Positions 53,952-61,259 of a stretch of 64,000 nucleotides of DNA are shown one piece after another. Position numbers and translations under genes: made by a program. This DNA comes from Hymenobacter crusticola (GTDB lineage: Bacteria > Bacteroidota > Bacteroidia > Cytophagales > Hymenobacteraceae). The stretch covers positions 434,001 to 498,000 of the forward strand of contig NZ_MTSE01000002.1 in the NCBI RefSeq assembly GCF_002154225.1. The letters are read 5' to 3'. The notes below the pieces were generated by a model that saw nothing but the letters and a program-made list of their open reading frames with translations, did no database searches and had not been told where the DNA came from. Each line of letters begins with the position of its first letter. The first letter of the stretch is position 1.

Positions 53952-55277
53952 TTATCTCTCCGAGAGCATTTCTGCCTCCCGCAAGTTCAGAATGGGCGTT
54001 TCTTCAACTTCCACTGGTTTGCGGCGCCAATAGTTGGCTAGGATAGATCCAGAAATGTTCATCCAGGGACTGAAAACAGCGGCGGGAAGTCCTACGGTAC
54101 CTAGCTTACCCATGCTACCCGCCAGCCCCGACGCCATACCGCCATTCTGTAACCCCACCTCGAAGGCCACTGTACGCGCGGAGTTCTTATCCAAGCCTGC
54201 CAAGCGACTGAGCCAATAGCCAAAGAAGTAGCCAGCGGCGTTATGAATAATTGAGGCCAGGAAGAGCAGGAAACCGACCTTGAGCAGGTTGTCGCGGCCA
54301 GCGGCGGTGGTCACGGCGGTGAAATAGATGATGCCGAACATGGAAAGGTAGGGCATTATGGTGTCGAGCCGTTGGTACCGGTTTGCCAGCACATGATACA
54401 GCACCCCTACGACCAAAGCGGCCGCCAAGAAACCCACAACGCTCAAGCTTTCTAGCGCTTCGGGACTACCTAGGTGCGTTTCGAAGAACTGCCACAAGCC
54501 CGCTGCTAGTGCCACCAACCAGCCGACAGCGGCAAACAGCATCAGGCGTACCGTACGCCAACCGTGGGGAGAAGCAGTTTTGAGGTAGTCGTGGAGCAGG
54601 GCCGCTGAAATTGGGACAAGCACAATCTTGATGATTTCCATCATCATGTTCACGAACTTAATTTCGATGAGCGTGCCGGCTAAGAGCTTCAGCAGCAAAG
54701 GCGTAAGGAATGGAGCAGCTAGGGTAGCCATGGCCGTCACGACTACTGATAGCACCATGTTGGCTCGCGCCAGATACACCATCACGTTGGAAGCTAGCCC
54801 ACTGGAGCAGGAGCCAATGAGAATGATGCCGGCGGCAATTTCGGGCTCGAAACGAAATACTTTGGTGAGCAGCAAACCCATCAGCGGCATCACCGAGAAA
54901 TGGCAAGATAGGCCAATGAGCACACCCTTGCCAGTCGAAGCTAGCCCCGAAAAGTCGCGGATGCTCATCTGAATACCCATCCCAAACATTACCAGCTGCA
55001 CGACGAACAAAATGAGCCACTTGTTGCGCAAATCGACGCTGCCCCAGTGCGAGAAAGCGGCCGGGTAAACCATGCCCGCCACTACGGCCACAATGATCCA
55101 GGCGGTGTATTGGTAGCTCCGCAGCAGTGGTATGCTCTTCATCCCCAGAGCAAAGCTCACGGCCGCCACAACAGCCGCTGGTTGCCATAACAGCGCGTTT
55201 TGCTGAACTATCCCGAGCAGTAAAGTGGCCATTGCTACGCCACAGACGAGTAAACAGAGCTTAGAAATCCGATTCAT
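53952..55277 (-). CDS. BASS-family (bile acid:sodium symporter-like) transporter
   Basis: 441 residues with about ten hydrophobic helices. The BASS motif appears in GIILIGSCSSGLASNVMVYLARAN (residues about 149-172) and the second crossover in RTVAFEVGLQNGGMASGLAGSMG, both matching the sodium-binding cores of this family. The N terminus has an extra pair of helices. BASS members carry organic acids and keto acids with sodium. Being inside the RuBisCO-like/kinase cluster, it is a good candidate importer of the acid sugar those enzymes use, or an exporter of a product. That substrate is inference. Confidence 0.9.
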   Translation of the reverse strand: MNRISKLCLLVCGVAMATLLLGIVQQNALLWQPAAVVAAVSFALGMKSIPLLRSYQYTAWIIVAVVAGMVYPAAFSHWGSVDLRNKWLILFVVQLVMFGMGIQMSIRDFSGLASTGKGVLIGLSCHFSVMPLMGLLLTKVFRFEPEIAAGIILIGSCSSGLASNVMVYLARANMVLSVVVTAMATLAAPFLTPLLLKLLAGTLIEIKFVNMMMEIIKIVLVPISAALLHDYLKTASPHGWRTVRLMLFAAVGWLVALAAGLWQFFETHLGSPEALESLSVVGFLAAALVVGVLYHVLANRYQRLDTIMPYLSMFGIIYFTAVTTAAGRDNLLKVGFLLFLASIIHNAAGYFFGYWLSRLAGLDKNSARTVAFEVGLQNGGMASGLAGSMGKLGTVGLPAAVFSPWMNISGSILANYWRRKPVEVEETPILNLREAEMLSER

Positions 55278-55357
55278 AGCAGCAGGATAGCGGGTTAAGA
55301 CGAATAAGCTGAATTAGCGTGGCACCACGACGTAAGCGCCGTGATACTCTGCTCAGC

Positions 55358-56020
55358 TTATAGCAGCTCTTTAGCTAAGTGCTGCACGGCAATGGCGGGG
55401 CTAGCTAGAATAGGTACTTGCTTGTCAGCTGGGTCGAGCGTGTCGACCACGCGGGCCATGGAGGCTTGCGCGAGCACCACCACATCTACCTTCGTCACGA
55501 GGTCTTTGAGGGCACCGGCTACCATGGCATCATGGGTGGCAGCGTCGCCGCTCATGAGAGCGTCGAAGGCACCTTCGCAGAGCACGGACACTAGCTCGAT
55601 GTCTTTGCCCGCGGCGGCCGCACGGCGGCGCACCAAGTCGCTGGTAGGACCTAGGGTGGTAGGCAGCGTGGCAATAACACCGATGCGCTTGCCGGTTTGC
55701 ACGGCCTGGTCGGCCATGGGCTGATCGACGCGGAGCACGGGCACTTTGGTGAGAGCCGCCGAAGCTTCCACCGCCGCCCCGATGGAGGAACACGTCACCA
55801 TAATGTAGTCGGCGCCGGCGGCTTCGGCGGAGCCCACGTAGTTGACCACGCGCCGCGCATTATCGGGGCGTAGCTCGCCGCACTTGATAACATTCTTGAT
55901 CAGGCTATCGTCGACGATGTTAAACACCTGCACGCCGGGCAAGTACTCGTTGCAAAGCTGCTGAAACACGGGCACCAACGTGGCGGAAGTGTGGATAAGA
56001 CCTAGGGTTGGGGTGGCCAT
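55358..56020 (-). CDS. Asp/Glu/hydantoin racemase-family protein
   Basis: A 220-residue cytosolic protein. Family features: LGLIHTSATLVPVF, VTCSSIGAAVEASAAL (first Cys at about residue 77) and the second half LPTTLGPTSDLVRRRA with ALMSGDAATHDAMVAGAL and VDVVVLAQASMARVV. In true racemases a second Cys sits in the C-terminal half as a T-x-C motif; here the equivalent segment reads LAQASM with no Cys. This points to an isomerase or decarboxylase-like role rather than an amino-acid racemase. It is embedded between the kinase and transporter of an acid-sugar cluster, so a sugar-acid substrate is likely. Confidence 0.82.
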   Translation of the reverse strand: MATPTLGLIHTSATLVPVFQQLCNEYLPGVQVFNIVDDSLIKNVIKCGELRPDNARRVVNYVGSAEAAGADYIMVTCSSIGAAVEASAALTKVPVLRVDQPMADQAVQTGKRIGVIATLPTTLGPTSDLVRRRAAAAGKDIELVSVLCEGAFDALMSGDAATHDAMVAGALKDLVTKVDVVVLAQASMARVVDTLDPADKQVPILASPAIAVQHLAKELL

Positions 56021-56073
56021 AGTTGTACTGAGAGGTGAGGAGTAAGATGTGCGCTCGGGCAGACGCTAGCCTG

Positions 56074-57426
56074 CTAGGAGGGTGTTGGGGTTTCAGACAG
56101 TTTTCCGGTCCGTAAAGCGCCGAAGTAATTAGGCTCGCCAACTTGGCCGCCCTTGAAGTTGACCTCCACGCCGTGCAAGGGCGAACCAGGGGCCGAAGCG
56201 CGGCAAAGGGGCGCCCCTGGGCAGAGCGGCGCTATCATTTCTACCGCCTCGATACCCATGGCGCGGGCCGCGTAGCTGGAGGTGTCGCCGCCGGCTACTA
56301 CCACCCGCTGCACCTTGGTGTGCTGTGCTACGGCGCGGGCAATCAGCCCCAAGGCCGTACCTAGCTTTTGAGAAGATAGATTTTCTTCTGCCCGCGCCGT
56401 GCCGCCGTTGGTGTGCACCACCACGCTTTGCCCTTGCTCCATGTAGTCGATGGCAGCTTGCTTGTAGTCACACAGGTCGAGGGCTTTTTCGGGGCGGCGG
56501 GCTAGCTCCTGCGCGTTCAGCACAACTTCGGCAAAACCGTTTTCCTTGGCCCAAGCGACTTGCCCCGCCGTAACGGGGGAGCAGCTTCCCGAAATCACAA
56601 GCAACGGATCAACAACGCTAGGGGTAGGCCACGCCGTGACTGGTGCAAGCGCCCCCTGTTGCGCCCAAAACTTACCTAGAGCCATTTCCACGCCCGATGA
56701 GCCCACCGAAAACAGCGGCTGATCGGCGGCGTAGTAGTCCAGCGTTTCACCAATGGCAAGCAGCTGCTCGTCGTACAGCGCGTCGATGAGCATCACTTCG
56801 GCGCCGTTTTGCACTTGCGCAGCTAGGGTGGCACGAATCGCAGCTGACGGCTTCTCGATGGAGAGAATATCGAGTAAGCCGATTTGCTTCGTGGTTTGCC
56901 TAGCTAGGTGCAGGCGCAGGTCGCTTTCGTCGGCGGGGGTGACGGGGTGCTGACGCATGGAGGGGTGCCGATCGAGCCGGAAAATGCTGCCTTGGCTGCC
57001 GATGCCCATGCGCGCAAACAGGTTGCCGAACGCGCAATAGCGACCTAAGGCTGGGGCAGCTACTAGTAGCGGCACGAAGGCAGTATTGAAAACCGACTTG
57101 CCTACTTCAATAGCTCGGCCGATGCTACCCACCGTCGGCGACGAGTCAAAGGTGGAACATACTTTATAATGAACGTGCCGCGGACCTAGGTCGCGCAGCT
57201 CCGCAAATGCCTTCTGCAACGTGGTTTGCATGGTCTTGGGTGGCATAGCGCGCGTCAGGCCGGCTACGCCGATAGCATCAAGCTCCGGGTAAGCGGCTAG
57301 ATGGTCAGCAGTGGGCGGCTCGATAAACAGGGCTGTTTTGGCGCCTGCCCGGCTCAGAAATTCCAGCGCATCGGTCGAACCGGTGAAGTCGTCGCCGTAG
57401 TAGGCGAGGAGCAGTTGCTTCCTCAT
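56074..57426 (-). CDS. Four-carbon acid sugar kinase family protein (DUF1537)
   Basis: A 450-residue cytosolic kinase. The N-terminal substrate-binding domain begins LLAYYGDDFTGSTDALEFLSRAG (the conserved DDFTG motif at about residues 12-16). Later come HYKVCSTFDSSPTVGSIGRAIE and the C-terminal nucleotide-binding half with VISGSCSPVTAGQVAWA and VVVAGGDTSSYAARAMGIEA. DUF1537 proteins phosphorylate four-carbon acid sugars (threonate, erythronate types) and, in the D-apiose pathway, 3-oxo-isoapionate. Its ATG overlaps the last 4 bases of the RuBisCO-like gene (57423-57426), so the two are translationally coupled. That coupling favours consecutive steps. Confidence 0.92.
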   Translation of the reverse strand: MRKQLLLAYYGDDFTGSTDALEFLSRAGAKTALFIEPPTADHLAAYPELDAIGVAGLTRAMPPKTMQTTLQKAFAELRDLGPRHVHYKVCSTFDSSPTVGSIGRAIEVGKSVFNTAFVPLLVAAPALGRYCAFGNLFARMGIGSQGSIFRLDRHPSMRQHPVTPADESDLRLHLARQTTKQIGLLDILSIEKPSAAIRATLAAQVQNGAEVMLIDALYDEQLLAIGETLDYYAADQPLFSVGSSGVEMALGKFWAQQGALAPVTAWPTPSVVDPLLVISGSCSPVTAGQVAWAKENGFAEVVLNAQELARRPEKALDLCDYKQAAIDYMEQGQSVVVHTNGGTARAEENLSSQKLGTALGLIARAVAQHTKVQRVVVAGGDTSSYAARAMGIEAVEMIAPLCPGAPLCRASAPGSPLHGVEVNFKGGQVGEPNYFGALRTGKLSETPTPS

Positions 57427-58667
57427 AGGCTGCCGAACTTCCTCACCGACTCCGCAAACTCAGGGTAGCGTGCGGCTATTTCAGGTATACCTAGGCCTTG
57501 CACGGCGCCTTCCCACGCTTGCTGCAATGCGAGCACGCCCGCTTTAGGACCCATCGGATGCGCCAAGATGCCGCCCCCGGCCATGTACAATAGGTCAGTG
57601 GTTTGGGTGCGCCGGTAGGTTTCGGGCGCCTGCCCGCCCCACTGTCCCGACGACACCACCGGCAGCACTGAGTAGCCCCCGAGCAGCGGCGTGAGGCAGG
57701 CCTGGATGGATTGTACCACGCTGTCGTCTGACTCCCAAAACTTGTTCTGGATGCCATTCACGTGAATCTGGTCGACGCCGGCTAGTCGCCATAGCTTCTG
57801 GTAGGCCGTGAACTCGATGCCAAGCAAAGGGTGGCGGGTCATCATGCCCCAGCCATTGCGGTGCCCGTGAATGGCCAGGGCGCGTTGGTCACAAATCTTC
57901 TTGGCGCCAGCTAGGCCCACGCTGTTTAGGCTAACCATGGCGCAAGTGCCGCCGCTACTCACTACTTTGTCGTAGCGGCGCAGCATTTCGTCCATCTCCC
58001 CGCTGATGTTGAAAGCGTACATCACCTTCTTGCCCGTTTTGTCAGCGTGGCGATTGATGACGTTCATAATGGCATCCACCCGCGCCTCAAAGGGTGAATT
58101 GGCCGCCGCGCCTTGCAGCTCGTCGTCCTTCACGAAGTCGATACCTGCCTCAGCGAGCGTGCGCACCAGGTCGGCAGTTTGCTCTGGTGTAAGGCCGATG
58201 CTCGGCTTGATGATGGTGCCGATGAGCGGCCGCTCGTATACGCCCGTGAGGGCGCGGCACCCCTCTATGCCGAACGCGGGGCCGGCATACTGATCGGCAT
58301 AGGAGCTAGGTACGTCGAGGTCGAGGAGCTTCAGGCCCGTAAACTGCCGAATTTCGTAGAGGTTGCCCTGCAACGTAGACACCAGCACCGGCAAGTTGTA
58401 GCCAAAATTTTCAACCGACCACGATACGTTCACCAAGGCGCGGTGATAGTTGCCCGTGCTGCTGGAAGCACCCGGAATAGCCGGTTCCGTAACCGTTTCC
58501 AATCGTTCCACCGATTCCACCCGCGCCGCGAAGCGCTGCTTGAGTTCTGCCGTTTCGCCCGGCACCGCCACAAAGGTGCCCGACGATTGTTCGCCGGCTA
58601 GAACAGCCGCGGCTGCTTCGGGCTCAAAAGGTGTTTCGATGAAATAAGTGGCGGTAATGCGCTCCAT
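57423..58667 (-). CDS. RuBisCO-like protein (form IV)
   Basis: 414 residues from MERITATYF at 58667, 25 bases after the TIM-barrel gene; forty upstream codons overlap that gene and are unsupported. The RuBisCO large-subunit fold keeps several active-site positions: K154 in TIIKP (K175 position), the carbamylation lysine K180 with DDE (K201/D203/E204 positions), H267-x-H-R, NKF (308-310) near the loop-6 lysine, SSGQWGG (339-345) and GGG (364-366). K177 is Ser (S156) so it is unlikely to be a CO2-fixing RuBisCO. With a DUF1537 kinase next to it, the closest precedent is 3-oxo-isoapionate-4-phosphate transcarboxylase/hydrolase or decarboxylase of D-apiose catabolism. Confidence 0.9.
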   Translation of the reverse strand: MERITATYFIETPFEPEAAAAVLAGEQSSGTFVAVPGETAELKQRFAARVESVERLETVTEPAIPGASSSTGNYHRALVNVSWSVENFGYNLPVLVSTLQGNLYEIRQFTGLKLLDLDVPSSYADQYAGPAFGIEGCRALTGVYERPLIGTIIKPSIGLTPEQTADLVRTLAEAGIDFVKDDELQGAAANSPFEARVDAIMNVINRHADKTGKKVMYAFNISGEMDEMLRRYDKVVSSGGTCAMVSLNSVGLAGAKKICDQRALAIHGHRNGWGMMTRHPLLGIEFTAYQKLWRLAGVDQIHVNGIQNKFWESDDSVVQSIQACLTPLLGGYSVLPVVSSGQWGGQAPETYRRTQTTDLLYMAGGGILAHPMGPKAGVLALQQAWEGAVQGLGIPEIAARYPEFAESVRKFGSL

Positions 58668-58692
58668 GTGCAGAAAACAGGCTAGTAGGCGA

Positions 58693-59592
58693 CTAGCTAG
58701 CTTGAAAAATCGATTTGAGGTAAGCGGTGTTAGCGCCGAAGTTCTTCTTGACGTTACGCGGGTCGTTGGCGTCGCGCGAGCGTTCAATCACCAGCCAGCC
58801 TTCCCAGCCCATTTCGGCTAGGGTCTGCTTCACACGGTTCATGTCGAGGCGGGTATTGTTTTGTAGCCATACGCCATCGTCGTCGGTGCAGTGGATCTGG
58901 CAAATGCGCTTGCTACCGAGAATTTTTAGCTCCTGGTTCAAGTCGCGGCCGGCCTTCAGGGGATTTGAGAAGTTGAAGTAGATCTGAATGTGCTTGGAGC
59001 CAATTTCCTGTAGCAACTCCACTTCGCCTTTCGCATCCAAGGCTGTCTCGATGCCGACAACGACGCCCGCTTTCTGCGCCATTTTGCCCACCACTTTCAG
59101 TCGCTCCACAATGGCGGGGCGCAGTTCGGGGTTCTTCACTAGGTCGCCTTGCGTGCCGAGGGGCAAAAAGGCCACCTTCACATTCATGGCCTTCATCGTA
59201 TCGAGGCAGTCCTGTACCATGCGCTGATAGGTGGCGCGCGTGGCAAACGACTGGGCGTAGAACCCCGTCATGGCTAAAGAGCAGATTTCGAGGTTCAGCT
59301 CCTTGGCTTTGTCCAGAAACTGCTGGCGTATCTCCGGATTAGCAAGCTGACTGTCAAACGTTTCCCGCTGACCTAGGCCGCCCATGTCTACCTCTACGCC
59401 GTCGGCCCCAATGTCTTTGGTGAGTTGCAAAGCCCCTAGCTTTTGCCGCTTCAGGATCATCAAATCGACCACGGCAATCTTGTAGGTGAGCTTCTTAGAC
59501 TTGGCTAGTAGTACGTTCGGCAGCAGCAAGCTTCCCGTGAGTAGCAAGCTGCCTTTCAGAAAAGTACGGCGGGTGAGGGAATTAGGGAGCAT
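58693..59592 (-). CDS. Sugar phosphate isomerase/epimerase-like TIM barrel with Tat signal
   Basis: A 299-residue protein. It begins with a twin-arginine signal (SLTRRTFLKGSLLLTGSLLLP) and so should be exported folded. The rest is a xylose-isomerase-like TIM barrel: IGADGVEVDMGGLGQRETFDSQ (in pieces), LEICSLAMTGFYAQSF, VKVAFLPLGTQGDL, VGIETALDAKG, IYFNFSNPLKAG and WEGWLVIERSRD. Metal ligands of the family are likely E in VVGIET and the later D/H/E (IHCTDDDG, VIERS). The metal and substrate are unknown. Its position before the RuBisCO-like gene suggests it acts on the same sugar, but outside the cytoplasm. Confidence 0.86.
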   Translation of the reverse strand: MLPNSLTRRTFLKGSLLLTGSLLLPNVLLAKSKKLTYKIAVVDLMILKRQKLGALQLTKDIGADGVEVDMGGLGQRETFDSQLANPEIRQQFLDKAKELNLEICSLAMTGFYAQSFATRATYQRMVQDCLDTMKAMNVKVAFLPLGTQGDLVKNPELRPAIVERLKVVGKMAQKAGVVVGIETALDAKGEVELLQEIGSKHIQIYFNFSNPLKAGRDLNQELKILGSKRICQIHCTDDDGVWLQNNTRLDMNRVKQTLAEMGWEGWLVIERSRDANDPRNVKKNFGANTAYLKSIFQAS

Positions 59593-59623
59593 GGGGAGTA
59601 GAAGGTTTCGGGGACAGAACTAG

Positions 59624-59662
59624 CCCGCAGAGGGCGCAGAGAATTTCGCAGAAGACGCAGCG
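59624..59662. repeat. Dispersed intergenic repeat of the GCAGAGGGCGCAGAG type
   Basis: Contains GCAGAGGGCGCAGAG and TTCGCAGAAGACGCAG, periodic copies of a CGCAGA word. From memory, repeats like this are scattered between genes in many Bacteroidota. Only one copy in this window. Confidence 0.45.
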
Positions 59663-59692
59663 TTCAGCGTCGGCGGGCTAAAGACGAACACG

Positions 59693-61138
59693 CTACTTGC
59701 TAGCTTTCAGTTCTACTTCAGGCTTGTCGGTGCGGAAAGGGCGAGCGGGGAGGCCAGATTTCGAGAACAAGTTGGGTTGAGCCGACTCATCCCAGCCAAA
59801 GCGTACGGCCGTGGGTTGGGCTACACCAGCGGCGGTTACTACCACCTGCTGACCTTTGATGCGGGCCTCAGCCGGCACGAAAACGCCATCAGCGCCAGCT
59901 AGCATGAAACCCGACAATGGCTTGCCGTCTTTGCTGACGAGGCGACCACCATTTTCAGAAAATGTTAGCGTAACGGCGTTGCCCTTCACTGCCATCTGTT
60001 GGTACACCGGGCCAGACGCGGCAAGGGTCTTGTAGCCGTAGGTATTTGTGAGGGCAAGCAGCGCCAGTCGGCGTCCGATTTCCCACTTAAAACCAGGATG
60101 AATGCCGCCTTCTGTATTGGCTAGGTCCGTCGTGACGATCATGCCGGTGCGCGGAATCTGCAGTGCCAGCTCTTGCGCTTCCCGAAACTTGGGCAGTGTT
60201 TCCTTGGTCAATGGCACCTTGGTGTCCTTCGATTCGGAGTACTGGAAAGGAGCTAGCTGCACATAGTAAAATGGCAGCTCTGAATCATGCCAAGCCGCGC
60301 GCCAGCTCTGAATCAGTGTTTTCATCTTCTGGGCGTAGCTGGCTGTTTCGGCCAGGAAACAGTTGCTCTCGCCTTGGTACCACAGAAAACCGCGCAGCGT
60401 GAGTGGCACCAGCGGCCGGATCATCGGCTCATAAAACTTACCCGGCTCGCCGTCTACTTTCTGCCCCGCAAAGCTAGGGTCGGCCTGAAAAGCCGCCTCC
60501 GACACCCAGGGCTCGATGCGGCTGCCCGGCACAGCGGAGGAAATTATGCCGATAGGCACATGCAGCTTGCTGTACAGCTCTTTGGCGAAGAAGTAACCCG
60601 CTGCCGAAAACGACCGCAGCGCCGAATCTTGGGCGATGCTCCAGCCGCGGTGCAGAGAATCTGGTTTCGCCAGCTCCTTGCGGTTGACCAGAAAAATGCG
60701 GATAGCCGGGTTGTGGGCGTAGTTGAGCTCATCCACTGGGTTTGGGCCCTTCACTTGGGGGCGCGTTACCTTGCTGTTCTTGCGCATGGTGTACTCCATG
60801 TTCGATTGGCCTGAGCACAGCCACACTTCGCCCACCAAGATGTCGTGGAGCCGGATGGTATTGCTGCCGCTAATCACGAGGTCGGCGGGCGTGGCGGAGG
60901 CGGTCAGGGGCTGAAGCGTGACCTGCCAGTTTCCGTCGGCGTCGGCGGTCGTGCTAGGTTTCTGCTTACCAAACTCTACCGATACAGCCTCGCCCGGCGC
61001 GGCCTTGCCCCAAATAGTGAGGGGTTTGTTGCGTTGCAAGACCATGTTGTGCCCCAGCACCCGCGGCAGCACGATCCTAGCCTGCGCCGGCCAAGCTAGC
61101 ACGCACAGCAGCGCCCAAAGCAGTACGTTCTTCCTCAT
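59693..61138 (-). CDS. Sialate O-acetylesterase-like carbohydrate esterase
   Basis: 481 residues from MRKNVLLWALLCVLAWPAQA at 61138, a good signal peptide; a longer frame adds 34 residues. The N-terminal beta domain includes RVLGHNMVLQRNKPLTIWGKAAPGE. The SGNH-hydrolase domain follows with the first serine block GEVWLCSGQSNMEY (SGQSN at about residues 110-114) and the WYQGESN block. The catalytic His is likely in the region GGIHPGFKWE near 390. The family removes acetyl groups from sialic acids, but in a pectin locus without sialidase it may deacetylate pectin or rhamnogalacturonan. It reads in the lyase-led operon. Confidence 0.88.
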   Translation of the reverse strand: MRKNVLLWALLCVLAWPAQARIVLPRVLGHNMVLQRNKPLTIWGKAAPGEAVSVEFGKQKPSTTADADGNWQVTLQPLTASATPADLVISGSNTIRLHDILVGEVWLCSGQSNMEYTMRKNSKVTRPQVKGPNPVDELNYAHNPAIRIFLVNRKELAKPDSLHRGWSIAQDSALRSFSAAGYFFAKELYSKLHVPIGIISSAVPGSRIEPWVSEAAFQADPSFAGQKVDGEPGKFYEPMIRPLVPLTLRGFLWYQGESNCFLAETASYAQKMKTLIQSWRAAWHDSELPFYYVQLAPFQYSESKDTKVPLTKETLPKFREAQELALQIPRTGMIVTTDLANTEGGIHPGFKWEIGRRLALLALTNTYGYKTLAASGPVYQQMAVKGNAVTLTFSENGGRLVSKDGKPLSGFMLAGADGVFVPAEARIKGQQVVVTAAGVAQPTAVRFGWDESAQPNLFSKSGLPARPFRTDKPEVELKASK

Positions 61139-61190
61139 TATTTTACGCGCCCCGCTACTTAAAGTGACTAGAGAAATGTGCCCGGAAATA

Positions 61191-61224
61191 GAACGTGTCC
61201 TGCCGAGTTGAGCAGAACACGTTC
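61191..61224. promoter_or_regulatory. Hairpin between the lyase and esterase genes
   Basis: 13-bp arms (61191-61203 and 61212-61224) with one mismatch, in the 121-base gap after the lyase. It could reduce read-through from the lyase gene or protect its mRNA end. Confidence 0.4.
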
Positions 61225-61259
61225 GGGAAAGACGATGCAAAAAGGGCCTTGGTACGAGC

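Noticed and set aside
57423..58667. Carbon-fixing RuBisCO
   Set aside because: The second substrate lysine is Ser, there is no small subunit or phosphoribulokinase, and the neighbours are acid-sugar and pectin genes.
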